From Rhododendron vialii (Eukaryota > Streptophyta > Magnoliopsida > Ericales > Ericaceae), in contig NC_080559.1 of the NCBI RefSeq assembly GCF_030253575.1, positions 4,238,501 to 4,302,500 of the forward strand: a stretch of 64,000 nucleotides of DNA, read 5' to 3'. The position numbers and the translations under genes were made by a program. Under the pieces are notes generated by a model that was not told where the DNA came from, ran no database searches, and saw nothing but the letters and a program-made list of their open reading frames with translations. The first letter of the stretch is position 1. Every line of letters begins with the position of its first letter. Of this stretch, positions 33,355 through 45,400 are shown one piece after another.

Positions 33355-36300
33355 TGTTACGGTCTCGAATTATTATTTTTTTAATTAATTACATTGCCAT
33401 TTATTAATTGAGTATATTGGTTGGGTCCTAATTAATTATTTTGTACACACTATGGGTATTATTGACACTTTTGTAATCTTTGGAATATGAGATTGATTTT
33501 AAGTAAAATAGTGGTACCAGATTGTAATTTTATAAATAGTGTTACATTTTATCTAATTCTAATTAACTAATTAGCTATAATATAGGGAGTAGTGGGTAGT
33601 TTTAAAAAATTAGGAGATATTTTCACGATGTAAGATTTTATTTGGGAAAAGAAGCAGAGAGAACGTGATCTGACTTTTGAGAAAGAGCAACAGCCGAACT
33701 TGGAAGGAGGGTTTTCTTGGAGTTCTCTTGAGGTGATAGTACACTCCATCTCTCTCGTTATGTTAATCTACCTTTTCACATAGCAATGGGGTGCATGGAT
33801 TAAATACTGATATTGAGTTAATTTAATTATTTAATTTGTATTTTGGAGAGAGAGAGAGAGCGCGCGCACGGGAGATGAGGGTGTGCAGGTGCTGTCGTGG
33901 GTTGTGCATAATGAGTGGCTCTGTGTGTCGATCGAGTTGTGTGCATGGCGGTTGTGGCGTGAATAATATTGGCCATGGTCTGGGGCTGTGACTTTGCTAA
34001 CAACAGTGGTGAAAGGAATCATGACAATGGGTCTTGATTTTATATTGTAACTTGTACGGACATGTGTTGTTTACATATGTTATGTGTGGACAAGTGAATT
34101 TTGGAAGGGAAACAGGTGGCTACATGGGAGAAATATTGTTGGAATTGAAAATCAATTTGGGCTTTGTAGTTTCGTGTTGGTACTGAGTATTAGTTACCTA
34201 GATTGGGATTTGGGTGGTCTATTGATACATTGTTCTCTAGCTAGTTTCATTATCGATGTATATACAATTGGTGATAATATTACTATATGATGCCTTGTTC
34301 AGATTAGGCTTGTTTTGCGTGGTTCGACTTGCATTACTTTTGGATCCAGGTGAGTGGTTAAACATGTTACGTATTTTTGAACTTTCCTGTGTCCCTTAAA
34401 TTATTGTTTAAAAGGTTTTACGATTGGAATTGAAAACCCGTAACTGTTTATTTGGTTACTTAAATCGGCATGCGGGAAAACATTTGGTGAAATCTTTTAT
34501 TGTTTGAATAAATCTTTTTGGTGAGAACTTTGTGGATATTATTGGGAACATATTTTGGAAAGTCCGGGGGAATTAATCCTCTGTGTGCAGGTGACTCTGG
34601 CTGTAGAGACTCGTATTTTTGAGGTCGTATTTTTTCTTTTATAAACGTACGGCCCGTCGAAATAGACAGTACGGATATTCGGTGTGACGTGTTCGTAGAA
34701 GGATATAAAGGTAATTATGTGAAAGGTGCACGTGTGAGTGTGTGGTGCGAGAAGCGGGGGATTGCTCCCCACTTCTATAATTCTTCTCAGGAGAATTATT
34801 TCTCCTCCCTATTCTCTCATTCTCTCACGGCTGTCTCTCTCTCCTCTCCTCCGAAACTTTCTCTCCTCTCTTCTCTCTTCGATTTCATTCACCTAGGGTG
34901 AGATTCCGGACAAAGCCCGAGTATTAAAGTTGCTATTCGGAGTACGGGCTTTCCGAATATCCAAGAAAAATCATGATCGGACCTCGTGGAGCTACGGTTG
35001 ACTGGGTCAAAGGGTCGGGTTTTACTCAAAACCCTTGAGGTAGGGATTTCTCATTTCTATTATGTGTGTATGTGTTGATTTGGTGTTTGAATCGTGCCTT
35101 AGATTGTTATTTTCGTTGTTAGAAATGTTCTGGTGGAGTCTGAAAATCGTGCACTGAAAACCCAGGTCCTACCGGTAGAAAAGCTGTCCAGTAATGTCAT
35201 TTTCGTGAAATCGTGATCTCCTACCGGTAGGAAACTATGTCCTACCGGTAGGAAATGAAAAATGCAACATTTTGGCAAAACTTCGAACGGGCATAACTTT
35301 TTCATCCGAACTCTGTTTTGGGCAAATTTTATATTGAAATTCATGTACCGGAAATTTACTTTCCAATGGTGGTGGTCTCATCTCCCAATTCTTAACCGAT
35401 AATATTTGGCAGCCAAAATAAGATAGATATGTTCGTATACGTTGGAAAATCCTTTTTCCTTAGAATCGTTTGGGTGAAACATGGGTGTTCTTAGGTTCCC
35501 CTGAGTACTAGTTGAATGGTTTGACGAGGCCAGTGGTATACTTAACGCTTGGTAGTGGTCGTTGGGTTCTGTATGAGTCGTTTGACACCGAAACGAGGGT
35601 TTAGAGAATATAAGGAGTATAGGTGGCCGAAGGTTGTATGTGTTGACATGCGAAGTGAAAAACGAACACATAGAACACTTCTTTGAGTTAAACAATGCTA
35701 GGCATGGATACATGAGACATTTCGTTGTGTTTGATATGTGGTACACCTGTTGCGTAACTTATACGATTTTATGAGTTGCAAGGTGGAAATCTAAGAATCG
35801 TTGTGAGAGATTATCTTTTGATATGTGAGTGCTTGTATGGTGATGAGAAACTAATAACGTAACGATTGGAAGTTGATCGAGATGAAATTATCTGTACTAC
35901 TTCTATGTGAATAAGTTTTCGTTATAAATTCATTATATGTGGCTGAGATGAATGGCTAAATTGTAAAGTGTATCGAAGGAATTGTGGTATGGTGACCTTT
36001 GATGTGTGACTTGAATTAGCTCCATCAGTGACGACGGAACTAGTGGGGAGTATTGGGATTTCTTAATTGGCCCGGCAGGAGCTTTTGCTCATAATACAGA
36101 ATGATGAGGAAATTGTGACACGATGTGAATGGAAATGGGCTATCATTGTGAAAGTGTAAGTGATACGAAAGACATTGGTGTTGCGATTCTTTGATTACAA
36201 TAGTTTCATAAGTCAAGATATCAGATTGGTGATTCGAAGTAATATGAGGGACAGTAGCAGTCATGAGAGAGTTTTGGTGTGTAGTCACGGTACTTCATTT

Positions 36301-37486
36301 ATGTCTTCGACCTTGGGAAAATTACTAGTTGTGTTCGTTTCATCATTTGAGATACCGTACCTTGCTTCTGTTATTCATTCCACCTGTCATCCCATTCGTA
36401 TATAATAGTTGTGTAGATTTCTCTACTGGGCACGTGTTTGCTCAACCTACCATTTCAGGTTCATTGCAGGTCATGGTCATGGTCATGGAGTACTTGGAGT
36501 GCATGCTGACATTATCGATTAAAGCTATTTTGGAGAGTACTTTATTATTCTTGAATAACAAACGACTTTGTTATGAAATTCCTACTTTGAAAGATTGTAT
36601 TTGTCGACCAATTTATGGAATCGGAAACTGTATTGTATTTTGGGGTATTGTACGTACGATTGTGAGGACTTTGTATTTCAAATGGTATTGTTAATTTATG
36701 TTGAAAATCGAGGGCGTGACACTGGCCATTAGAGAAGAGACCGGATTAGGCCGGTGACTCTAATGCTCAACGGCTTTCTTTTGCCGGGTCGTTCTTCGGG
36801 AAAAGTTCCACGGGCTGCCTACTCGTGGAGACTCAAAGATACGATATTGGATCCAATTATGAGACATTTATTCACTGGCATTTGGTTCTATCAATATTGA
36901 TTGTGGTTCCCCATTGTTGTTGGAGATTGGTTTGTGATCACCATTGAGACTTATTTGTAAATGATTTATGGCTTTATTTGTTGGTTTGATGCACACCTTC
37001 GTATGCCAAAATATGTTAACGTGAAAATCTATTTTTAGCCATGTTTTAGAACTGTATTATTATACATGCTTTACTACTCACTGAGCTCACCAGCTGACGG
37101 ATTTATTCCAACTTTTTTTTTAGGCAAGTTGGGAAGTTAGGTAAGGACTCTGGCAGCATCTCGGGGATTCCGTTTGTTGACCTCTTTAGGGTGTCTCATC
37201 CTAACTTAGTGTTTTATTTCATCGCTTCCGCATTGAAACATTTTGTCAGATATCTGGATTCTTTTATTACTGTTGGATCGCTGGATTTTATTTTGTTCAT
37301 GGGATGTTTGTGCCACATTCTTTTTATGGAATTTATTTGTTGGGGATGTTCTAAATAAATAAAAAGGTTGACTAATTGATGGATCCCTTCTTGGGAGTTT
37401 TTATAAAATTTTCATTTTAGGCTGCATGTTCTACAAGCTTTGATCTTGTGGTTCATGGCCGGTCACTTCTCATTTTGGGTGTGACA
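33355..37486 (+). mobile_element. Solo LTR 3 (outer), interrupted by a nested solo LTR
   Basis: It begins TGTTACGGTCTCG and ends GGGTGTGACA, with a perfect 5-bp target duplication ACATT at 33350-33354 and 37487-37491. Removing the nested LTR and its duplicated 5 bases leaves about 2.0 kb, a plausible single LTR. No gag or pol sequence is present. It ends about 210 bases before the ATG of the CNL at 37696, so it could have altered that promoter. Orientation is inferred only weakly. Confidence 0.82.
34602..36721 (+). mobile_element. Nested solo LTR 4, 2120 bp
   Basis: It begins TGTAGAGACTCG and ends AAAATCGAGGGCGTGACA, with a perfect target duplication CTGGC at 34597-34601 and 36722-36726, inside solo LTR 3. 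Its ends and the word TTAATTGGCCCGGCAGGAGC (36065) match solo LTR 2 in reverse orientation, so the two belong to one family. A pyrimidine-rich stretch at about 34800-34880 resembles a leader. No coding region is seen. Confidence 0.88.
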
Positions 37487-37695
37487 ACATTCTTACAAGT
37501 AGAATATTTTATTTTATAATCTTTTAACTTTGCACGGCACGCAAAGTTGGCACGGCACGCAAAGTTGACATCTAAGGGCCGGCAGTTTCCTTGTGCTTTC
37601 CCTTGAAATTATTTCAAGACAGAGCATATTCCAATTTCCCTCAGTTCAATTGTCTTTGCCAAGTTACCTTCCACATCCGTAGTAGCCAGGATAAT

Positions 37696-40214
37696 ATGGC
37701 AGAAACAATTCTAACAGATATGGCAGCAAATGTTTTATCGAGTTTGGGGTCTTATGCCATTCAACACATTGGATTACCATCCGATGTCAAAGGGGAGCTG
37801 AGAAAGATGGAGACCAATATCTCCACCATCAAAAATGTTCTTCTAGATGCACAAGAGCAGCAGATGAGCAACCGTGCTGTGAAAGAATGGCTAGAAAGGA
37901 TCAAGCTCATACTTTACGATGCTGAAGACCTGTTGGATGAGTTTGTAACTGAGACCAAGAGAGGGCAAGTGGAAAGCTTGATGACGAAGGTATACTACTT
38001 CTTTACAAACTCAAATCCACTTGTATTTAGATATGCCGTGGGTCGGAAGTTAAGGGATATTGGGAAGAGGCTAGATGAAATTGTTTTGCAGATGAATGCT
38101 TTTAAGTTTGTTGTGAAACTTGTAGAAAGGCCAATTCAGATCAATAGAAGGGAAGAAACCTCCTCCTTTGTGAATTCTGTGACAGTTATTGGAAGAGATG
38201 CTGACAAAGAAAAATTAGTAAGGTTGTTATTGTCCTCTGGTTATAGGGAGAATGTGGCCATCATTCCCATAGTGGGAATGGGAGGTCTGGGGAAGACCAC
38301 ACTTGCACAATTGGTATACAACGACGATAGGATTCAGAAACATTTCACCAAAAGAATGTGGGTCTGTATCTCTAATGATTTTGATGTCAGAAGAATCCTA
38401 ATTAAATTATTGCAAGCGGGCGATCCCAATGGGGACACTAGTTATAGTAACGAAGGGCTTGAGCAGTTGCAAAACCGAGTTAGAAATGTGTTACGCGGAG
38501 ATAAGTTTCTTCTTTTTCTCGACGACGTCTGGAATGAGGACCGTGTAGAGTGGAAAAAATTGGAGGATTTGTTAATAATACAAGCTAGAGGAAGTAGAAT
38601 TGTTGTAACCACAAGCAGTAAGATGGTTGCTTCAATTGTCAGAACCAGCACCGTGGAACAATATAAACTTAGAGGTCTTTCTAACAAGGACTGCTTAGAT
38701 ATATTGGTGAAGTGGGCATTTAAAGAAGGGGATGAGAGTAAGCATCCGAACCTAGTCAACATCGGTAAGGAAATTGTTAAAAAGTGTGGAGGTGTACCTC
38801 TTGCAGCGAGGACCTTAGGAGCATTTTTGTTTTCAAAAACAAATGAACGGGATTGGTTGTTCGTGAGGGACAATGAGATGTGGGCCATTGTACAAAAGGA
38901 GAATGATATCTTACCGATATTGAAGTTGAGTTATGACCAAATGCCGTCATATTTAAAACACTGCTTTGCATATTGTTCATTGTTTGAGAAAGATGTGATC
39001 ATTTATGGAAAGAAGTTGATTTATGTTTGGATGGCCCTAGGGTTTGTCCAATGTGTGGACACGGAAAATGAATTAGAATATATAGGGGAAGGATATATTC
39101 TCGAGCTTGTAAGGAGGTCCTTTCTTGAACCAGAGTATACGGGCTCTTTTAATCCAGCTGAAAGGGAGGCATACAAAATGCATGATCTTGTTCATGACCT
39201 TGCACAATATGTGGCAGGTAATGAATTCTTGACAATTAGAAGGCCTATTACCGAGGCAATTCCTGAGATGGTTCGACACGTAGCATTTGGTTTGAATACA
39301 TATTGCTCGTTTTCAAGACCTTTGATGGAAGCCGAGAAGTTGCGGACGATAGTCTACCCAAGCAATAGAGAGCGTACGGTTAGATCACCTTTTGAACCAG
39401 CAATTGCAAGTTTTAAAAGCTTACGTGTACTAGAAGGCCTTGACTTGCCAGAAAATATAGGGGAATTGAAGTTGTTAAGGTACATCAGCATAAATGCACC
39501 TGCCAATCTCCCAAACTCGCTTACGTGTACTTGGATCTCTCCGAGTCAAATGTGTCTTGATTGCCCGAAGATTTCTGGAAACTAACTAGCCTGCGGTTTA
39601 TGGGCTTGACAACAACATTGACGTGTCTGCCAAAACAAGGAATCGGTAGGTTGACTTCTCTCCGGACGTTGTACTTTTACGAGTGTGACAATTTGGAGAC
39701 TTTGGGTGAAGGGATAGAACATCTCTCTTGCCTTCGGGATTTGGTCTTACAGAGCTGTTCTAAGCTGGTTTCATTGCCAGCTGGCTTTAGGCACCTCATT
39801 TCCCTCGAGCGTTTGGAAATTTGTAGGTGTGAAAGTCTTAATTTATCGGAGGATGATGATGATTTAAAGGGGCTTATAAGTCTTAAGAATTTGAGATTAG
39901 TTCATCTCCCAAGGTTGGTGAATTTGCCCAAGGGGCTTCTGGATGCTACTGCTACGCTCACTCATTTGATGATTGTAGGCTGTGAGAACTTTACTTCACC
40001 ATCACAGTCCGTCCTCCCAAATCTCCTATCACTTCAATCGCTTGAAATAGTTTTTTGTGATAAGGTTGCGTCCCTGCCAGGAGGGATGCAACGCCTCACT
40101 GAGCTACAGTATTTGTGGATTTACCGGTGTAGGCTCAACACCAGCGGATATCGTGAAGGAGGAGAGGATTGGCCAAAGATCGCCCACGTACCTAATATTG
40201 AAATTGATGATTAA
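37696..40214 (+). pseudogene. CNL gene with frame lost in the LRR region
   Basis: The start is the ATG of MAETIL at 37696; the upstream in-frame ATG at 37591 lies in the leader conserved between paralogues. The coiled coil and NB-ARC are intact: GMGGLGKTT at 194-202, FLDDVW, GSRIVVTTSS (ordinarily TTRS), GGVPLAAR, and MHDLVHDLAQ from 495. At about 39523 the sequence lacks a net 16 bases compared with 15415-17961, shifting the frame. The open product ends at 39585 after 629 residues. A second lesion, TGA for CGA near 39558, blocks the restored frame. The LRR remainder is then open to 40214 (ends VPNIEIDD). It might still yield a truncated CC-NB-ARC protein. Confidence 0.92.
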
Positions 40215-40360
40215 TTAATGACCGGTATATTCTCTGAGTTCTTTTGTAATACTGTGCCCTATACTGACAAGATTTTGCATGCTCATAGATTCAGGGTTTT
40301 CAGTTTCGAGAGCAAAGAGACTTAGCGTAATGCGCTCTCTCTCTCAAAAAAAAAAAAATT

Positions 40361-40470
40361 TTTGCCAGTGCACGAGGGTTAATGTACGCAGTCTTACGCC
40401 TGCAAGCAGAGAAACTATTTTCACGACTCGAACCCGTGACCTCAAGGTCAAAATAGAGCAACTTTACCTA
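40361..40470 (-). mobile_element. Au-like tRNA-derived SINE fragment
   Basis: On the minus strand it reads CTTGAGGTCACGGGTTCGAG, containing a good box B. Further on it has GCGTAAGACTGCGTACATTA and then CCTCGTGCACTGG, the body and 3' end typical of the widespread plant Au SINE family. The box A half is missing or unclear. The 3' end abuts an A/T-rich run at 40346-40363. Confidence 0.65.
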
Positions 40471-41141
40471 TTATTTTATATTCCCCACACTTGAGTTTGA
40501 GGTCTTTTGAGGATGGAAATGAAATAGCTGTATAATAAAACTAGAATCCTTCATAAGTAGGATTCTAGATAGAAAAAAAAAAATTAACGACGGAGTTGTG
40601 AATAGTTATTTGCAGTGCTCAATCGTGTGCGTCCAAAGTGTTTTTGGACGGTTTAAATTGAAAACCAATTTTGACCGGTAAGAATTAATTGTTACCGATC
40701 AAAACTGAAAACCAATTCTAATTGCGGGAACAGACGACTGCGATTGCACGATGCCGCGAAAAACTTGTTCACGGCAGAGTTTCTCTCTTCTAGATATACA
40801 AGGATTCGAATAAAATTTCTCTTTCTTGCGTCCTATCGACTTTCCCCTTTAATTTCACAAGCCCCCTTTTAGCTAAAGCTCTCGATTTTGGCGGAAGTTG
40901 ATTTTCAAATCTCTTCATATCATTTGAAATTCACATGTACCCAAACACGGACCTCTGATATGACGAAAATAATCAACATAGATATGATGAGACATAATAT
41001 TCTGCGCGCAAAATACAATACGAAAGAACACTAATGCATCCTGTGAATGCCGTTATAATTTGTTGATCACCTTTGCTGATCAAAATCTACACATTAATGT
41101 AGTTTTTGGTTCATCTACTTTCCTAATTTGGCTGTCCTTTA
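40471..41141. other. 3' flank of the truncated CNL
   Basis: No gene is seen. From about 40810 it matches 18340-18675, the flank of the intact CNL, up to the exact Copia insertion point after CTTTA (41137-41141). Confidence 0.65.
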
Positions 41142-42414
41142 TGTTGGAGATTTTCAAAATAAAAGAGTCGTCTTTTGGTTTTGTAAAATTCCTTGTTTCC
41201 TTAGAATGCTTGTTTTTCCTCTTTGTGAGCTTTGTCCCACATTGGTAAGCTGAGAGATGTTGGAGTGGTATATATTAGGAAACATTCCTAATATAAGTAA
41301 CTAATGATCTAGTGTGGTGCAGCCCTTTGGTGCTTCGCACCATACCGGCAGAGCCGGTACACACTCACACACGCACGCGCGCACGCGTGGGCTGTGGCGC
41401 TTTAGCGGCGCACTAGGCGCCTTGTTGGCGCCATTTCTTATTGCAAGTTGGCAGTAAGGTGACGCTGACGTGGATGACACGTGTCTCACGCGTGGCAAGT
41501 GAGTCACACGGAGCGGTTCCGATCGGGTGCAACTCGAGCCTATGGGTGCGTTGGTTCGTAGAGTTGCGATCTGAGCCGTCGGCCGCGAATCGGCTCGATC
41601 CAACGGATTGGATCAAATCCGATTGGGTGTGAGTGAAACAGCACACCAGTTCGGTGTGACTGGGTGTGACTGATCGATCTAGACCAGCGCTAGGCGCCTT
41701 ATTGGCGCCATTTCTTATTGCAAGTTGGCAGTAAGGTGACGTTGACGTGGATGACACGTGTCTCACGCGTGGCAAGTGAGTCACACGGAGCGGTTCCGAT
41801 CGGGTGCAACGCGAGCCTATGGGTGCGTTGGTTCGTAGAGTTGCGATCTGAGCCGTCGGCCGCGAATCGGCTCGATCCAACGGATTGGATCAAATCCGAT
41901 TGGGTGTGAGTGAAACAGCACACCAGTTCGGTGTGACTGGGTGTGACTGATCGATCTGGACCATAGGATCTGATCCAACGGTCAGATTAGATCGGATGCA
42001 TACCCATTCTCAATGGGTGCGTAGTGGCCTATAAATAGACCACTACTTTACAGAATCCAGTGCTGATAATGACACACATAATCCGAATTTCTCCCACATC
42101 TCTCTCTATATTTTCTAGCATTCATTCTGCGTTCTGTTTTGCTGCAGAAAATAAAACACAGTGGTTCTCGGTTCCTATATTCGTTCAAGCAGATATTCTG
42201 TCCGTTTCGTTAGTGCAAACGAAAACGGAAAGAACATCAAGTTCGGGCTTCGATTTATCTTGAAGGCAGGTTTGTTGTAACCCTTTGCATACCGAAATTG
42301 GTGGGGGCAAATACTGTCTTTAGGAAAGCGACATAGTCGTGACTCGAAGTGTATTTCAGCATTTGTGGAGATTTCGCCAACAGTTCAGAATTTGCAGCAG
42401 CCATTTTTCCAACA
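41142..42414 (+). repeat. 5' LTR of the Copia element, 1273 bp
   Basis: It contains a 277-bp tandem duplication (41415-41691 and 41692-41968, starting AGGCGCCTTGTTGGCGCC or AGGCGCCTTATTGGCGCC). A TATA box TATAAATA is at 42030-42037. The GC-rich part carries ACACGTGTCTCACGCGTGG words. It is 389 bp longer than the 3' LTR. Confidence 0.93.
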
Positions 42415-42430
42415 ATCTAAAGACAGTATT
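42310..42430. promoter_or_regulatory. 14-bp self-complementary pair spanning the LTR/primer-site position
   Basis: AATACTGTCTTTAG at 42310-42323, inside the LTR, is the exact reverse complement of CTAAAGACAGTATT at 42417-42430. The second arm starts two bases after the LTR end, exactly where a primer binding site belongs. No tRNA-type primer site is seen there. In the RNA the two arms could pair across a ~93-base loop. Confidence 0.6.
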
Positions 42431-42435
42431 CTGCA

Positions 42436-45400
42436 ATGGCGATGTTTCTACAGAAGATGACACAAGACTTCCTGAAGTTGGAGCGGTTTGAAGGTGGGAA
42501 TTTCAGGCGTTGGCAGAAGAAGATGCACTTCTTGCTAACGACCCTGAAAGTGGTGTATGTTCTGACTACTCCGAGTCTGGAGATACCGGAAAATCCAGAT
42601 GATGAAACTATGGAGCAGGCCCGTGAAAGGGGCAAGTGGGAGAATGATGACTACATCTGTAGAGGACACATTCTCAATGCACTGTCAGATGCATTGTTCG
42701 ATGTCTATCAGAATTCAATGACAGCAAAGGAACTTTGGGATGCACTTAACGATAAGTATCTTTCTGATGACGCTACAAGTAAGAAATTTCTTGTTAGTCA
42801 GTTTATGAATTATCGCATGGTTGATACAAAGCCGGTCATTGATCAGTTGCATGAAATTCAGTATATCCTCAGTCAGTTTAAGGTTAAGAACATGCATATG
42901 GATGAATCTATTGTTGTTTCCTCTGTTATTGACAAACTGCCTGCATCTTGGAAAGATTACAAAAAGGAACTCAAACAAAAGACCGAGGAATATACCCTTG
43001 ATCAGTTGGCCCAACACCTTCGGGTGGAGGAAGAGACAAGGCGTCAGGAGGGTAAGGATAATTCTACTTCTAAAGTACATGTGGTGGAAGAAAGTTCCAA
43101 CAAGAAACGCAAGAACAGGGACGGTAATAAGTCTTCTGGTAAGTGGAAGAAGCAGAAGCGGGATCCTACCGACACTGGTTGCTGGCATTGCGGCAAACCT
43201 GGGCATCTTAAGAAAGATTGCAAAATCCTGAAAAGGAAGAACTCTGGTGGAAATCCAGGAGCATCTGGAGCAAAGAATTCTAAATTCATTGCTGTTGTTT
43301 CCGAGGCGAATATCCTCGATGATGCTGGAAGTTGGTGGGTTGATTCTGGTGCGACAAAGCATGTCTGCAATGACAAGAGGCTCTTTACTGAGTATAGTCC
43401 AGTTGCAGATGGTACCATTCTGTTCATGGGAAATGCGTCAACTGCATCAGTTAAGGGAAAAGGCAAAGTGGACTTGGAGTTCACTTCTGGCAACACACTG
43501 ACTCTTACTGATGTGTATCATGTACCGGAAGTTAGGAAGAATCTCATGTCTGCAAGTCTACTTAATAAGTATGGTTTTAAAGTAGTGTTTGAGTCGGGCA
43601 AAATTGTTGTGTCCAAGGGTGGTGTGTTTGTTGGCAAAGGCTATGTAACCGAGGGAATATTTATGCTTAATATTAATAACACAGTTGTTTCTGCTTATAT
43701 GCTTGATTCTTTTTCTTTATGGCATACTCGTTTAGGACATATCAATACAAGGAAAATGGATTGCATGATTAAATCTGGACTAATTCCTAAATCTGATAAT
43801 GATATGGATGATAAATGCAAGATTTGTTTGGAATCAAAGATAACCAGATTGCCATTTCCTAAAATTGAGCGGACTTCTACATTACTTGAATTGATTCATA
43901 GTGATGTATGTGATTTTCATAGCACTCCAACTAGAGGCGGAAAACTTTATATGGCAACATTCATAGATGATTATTCGAAATTTTGCTATATCTATTTGCT
44001 TCATTCCAAAGATGAAGTACTTGATAAATTTGTTGCATATAAGACTGAAGTTGAAAATCAATGTGGTTTGAAGATAAAACGTCTTAGGTCTGACAGGGGT
44101 GGTGAATATCACTTCCCTGATTATTGTGAATCAGTAGGGATAATTCATGAAGTAACTGCACCTTATACACCTCAACAGAATGGAGTGGCCGAAAGGAAGA
44201 ATAGAACTTTATCTGAGATGGTGGTTGCTATGCTAAGGAATGCAGGATTAAGTAAAGGTTTGTGGGGCGAAGTCATACTTACCGCTGCTTATATCCTAAA
44301 TAGAGTACCTCTCAAAAAGTCTAACATTACTCCATATGAACTATGGTCAAAAAGGAAACCAAACTTGAGTTATTTTAAGACTTGGGGATGTAGGGCAATT
44401 GTGAGATTGCCTGGACCTAAAAGGAAGAAACTGGGTCCAAAAGGAATCGAGTGTGTATTCCTTGGATATGCTTTGCACAGTAAAGCATATAGGTTTCTAG
44501 TGGCTGAGCCTAATGATGCTGTGTCCATCAACACCATCATTGAATCTCGAGATGCAGTGTTCTGTGAAAATAGATTTGACAGAATTCCAAGGTTAAAATC
44601 TAGTAAAGATTTGGAATCTAATAAGGATTCGGAAGAGTTTCCTTTGATGTCCGAAGAGGACAACGAGCCTTTTGAGGTTCCAGTTGAAGGAAATGAACCT
44701 GAGGAACAAGTTGAATTGAGAAGGAGCAAACGAGTTCGGATAGAGAAAACGTTTGGTCCTGATTTCATAGTTTATCTAGTTGAAGGCACTAGAGAGACTT
44801 CATGTGCTCACAATGTATTTTCACTTCACGTTGAAAATGATCCTTTGACATTTGAGGAAGCAATGAAATCGCAAGACGTGGCTTTCTGGAAAGAGGCTAT
44901 CCAAGATGAGATGGACTCTATCATGGGTAATAATACATGGGTTCTGGCGGATTTACCACCTGGTTCTAAGCCAATTGCTTGTAAATGGATTTTCAAGAAG
45001 AAAATGAAAATTGATGGAACTATTGATAAGTTCAAGGCCAGACTTGTAGCCAAAGGTTTTACCCAGAAAGAAGGTATTGATTACTTTGATACCTATGCCC
45101 CGGTTGCTAGAATCTCAACAATTAGAGTTTTAATTGCTCTTGCTTCTATATACAAGTTTGAGATACACCAAATGGATGTCAAGACTGCATTCCTTAATGG
45201 TGAATTAGATGAGGAAATCTATATGAAGCAACCAGAGGGGTTTGTTGTGCAAGGTTATGAGCACAAAGTTTGCAAGCTTATAAAGTCTCTTTATGGACTT
45301 AAGCAAGCACCTAAACAATGGCACGAGAAGTTTGACAAAGTGGTTGTGTCAAATGGTTTTACAATACACCAATCTGACAAGTGCGTGTATAGTAAATTTA

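Noticed and set aside
36329..36694. 121-codon plus-strand frame
   Set aside because: It lies inside nested solo LTR 4, with no recognisable domain.
37591..37695. Upstream ATG extending the CNL by 35 residues
   Set aside because: The extra sequence matches the untranslated leader of paralogues, and family proteins begin at MAE.
41301..41923. Several minus-strand frames with repeated TAQIATLRTNAPIG segments
   Set aside because: They lie wholly inside the Copia LTR and repeat because of its tandem duplication.
42715..43496. Long minus-strand frames opposite Copia gag
   Set aside because: They are antisense shadows of the gag-pol frame with no family resemblance.
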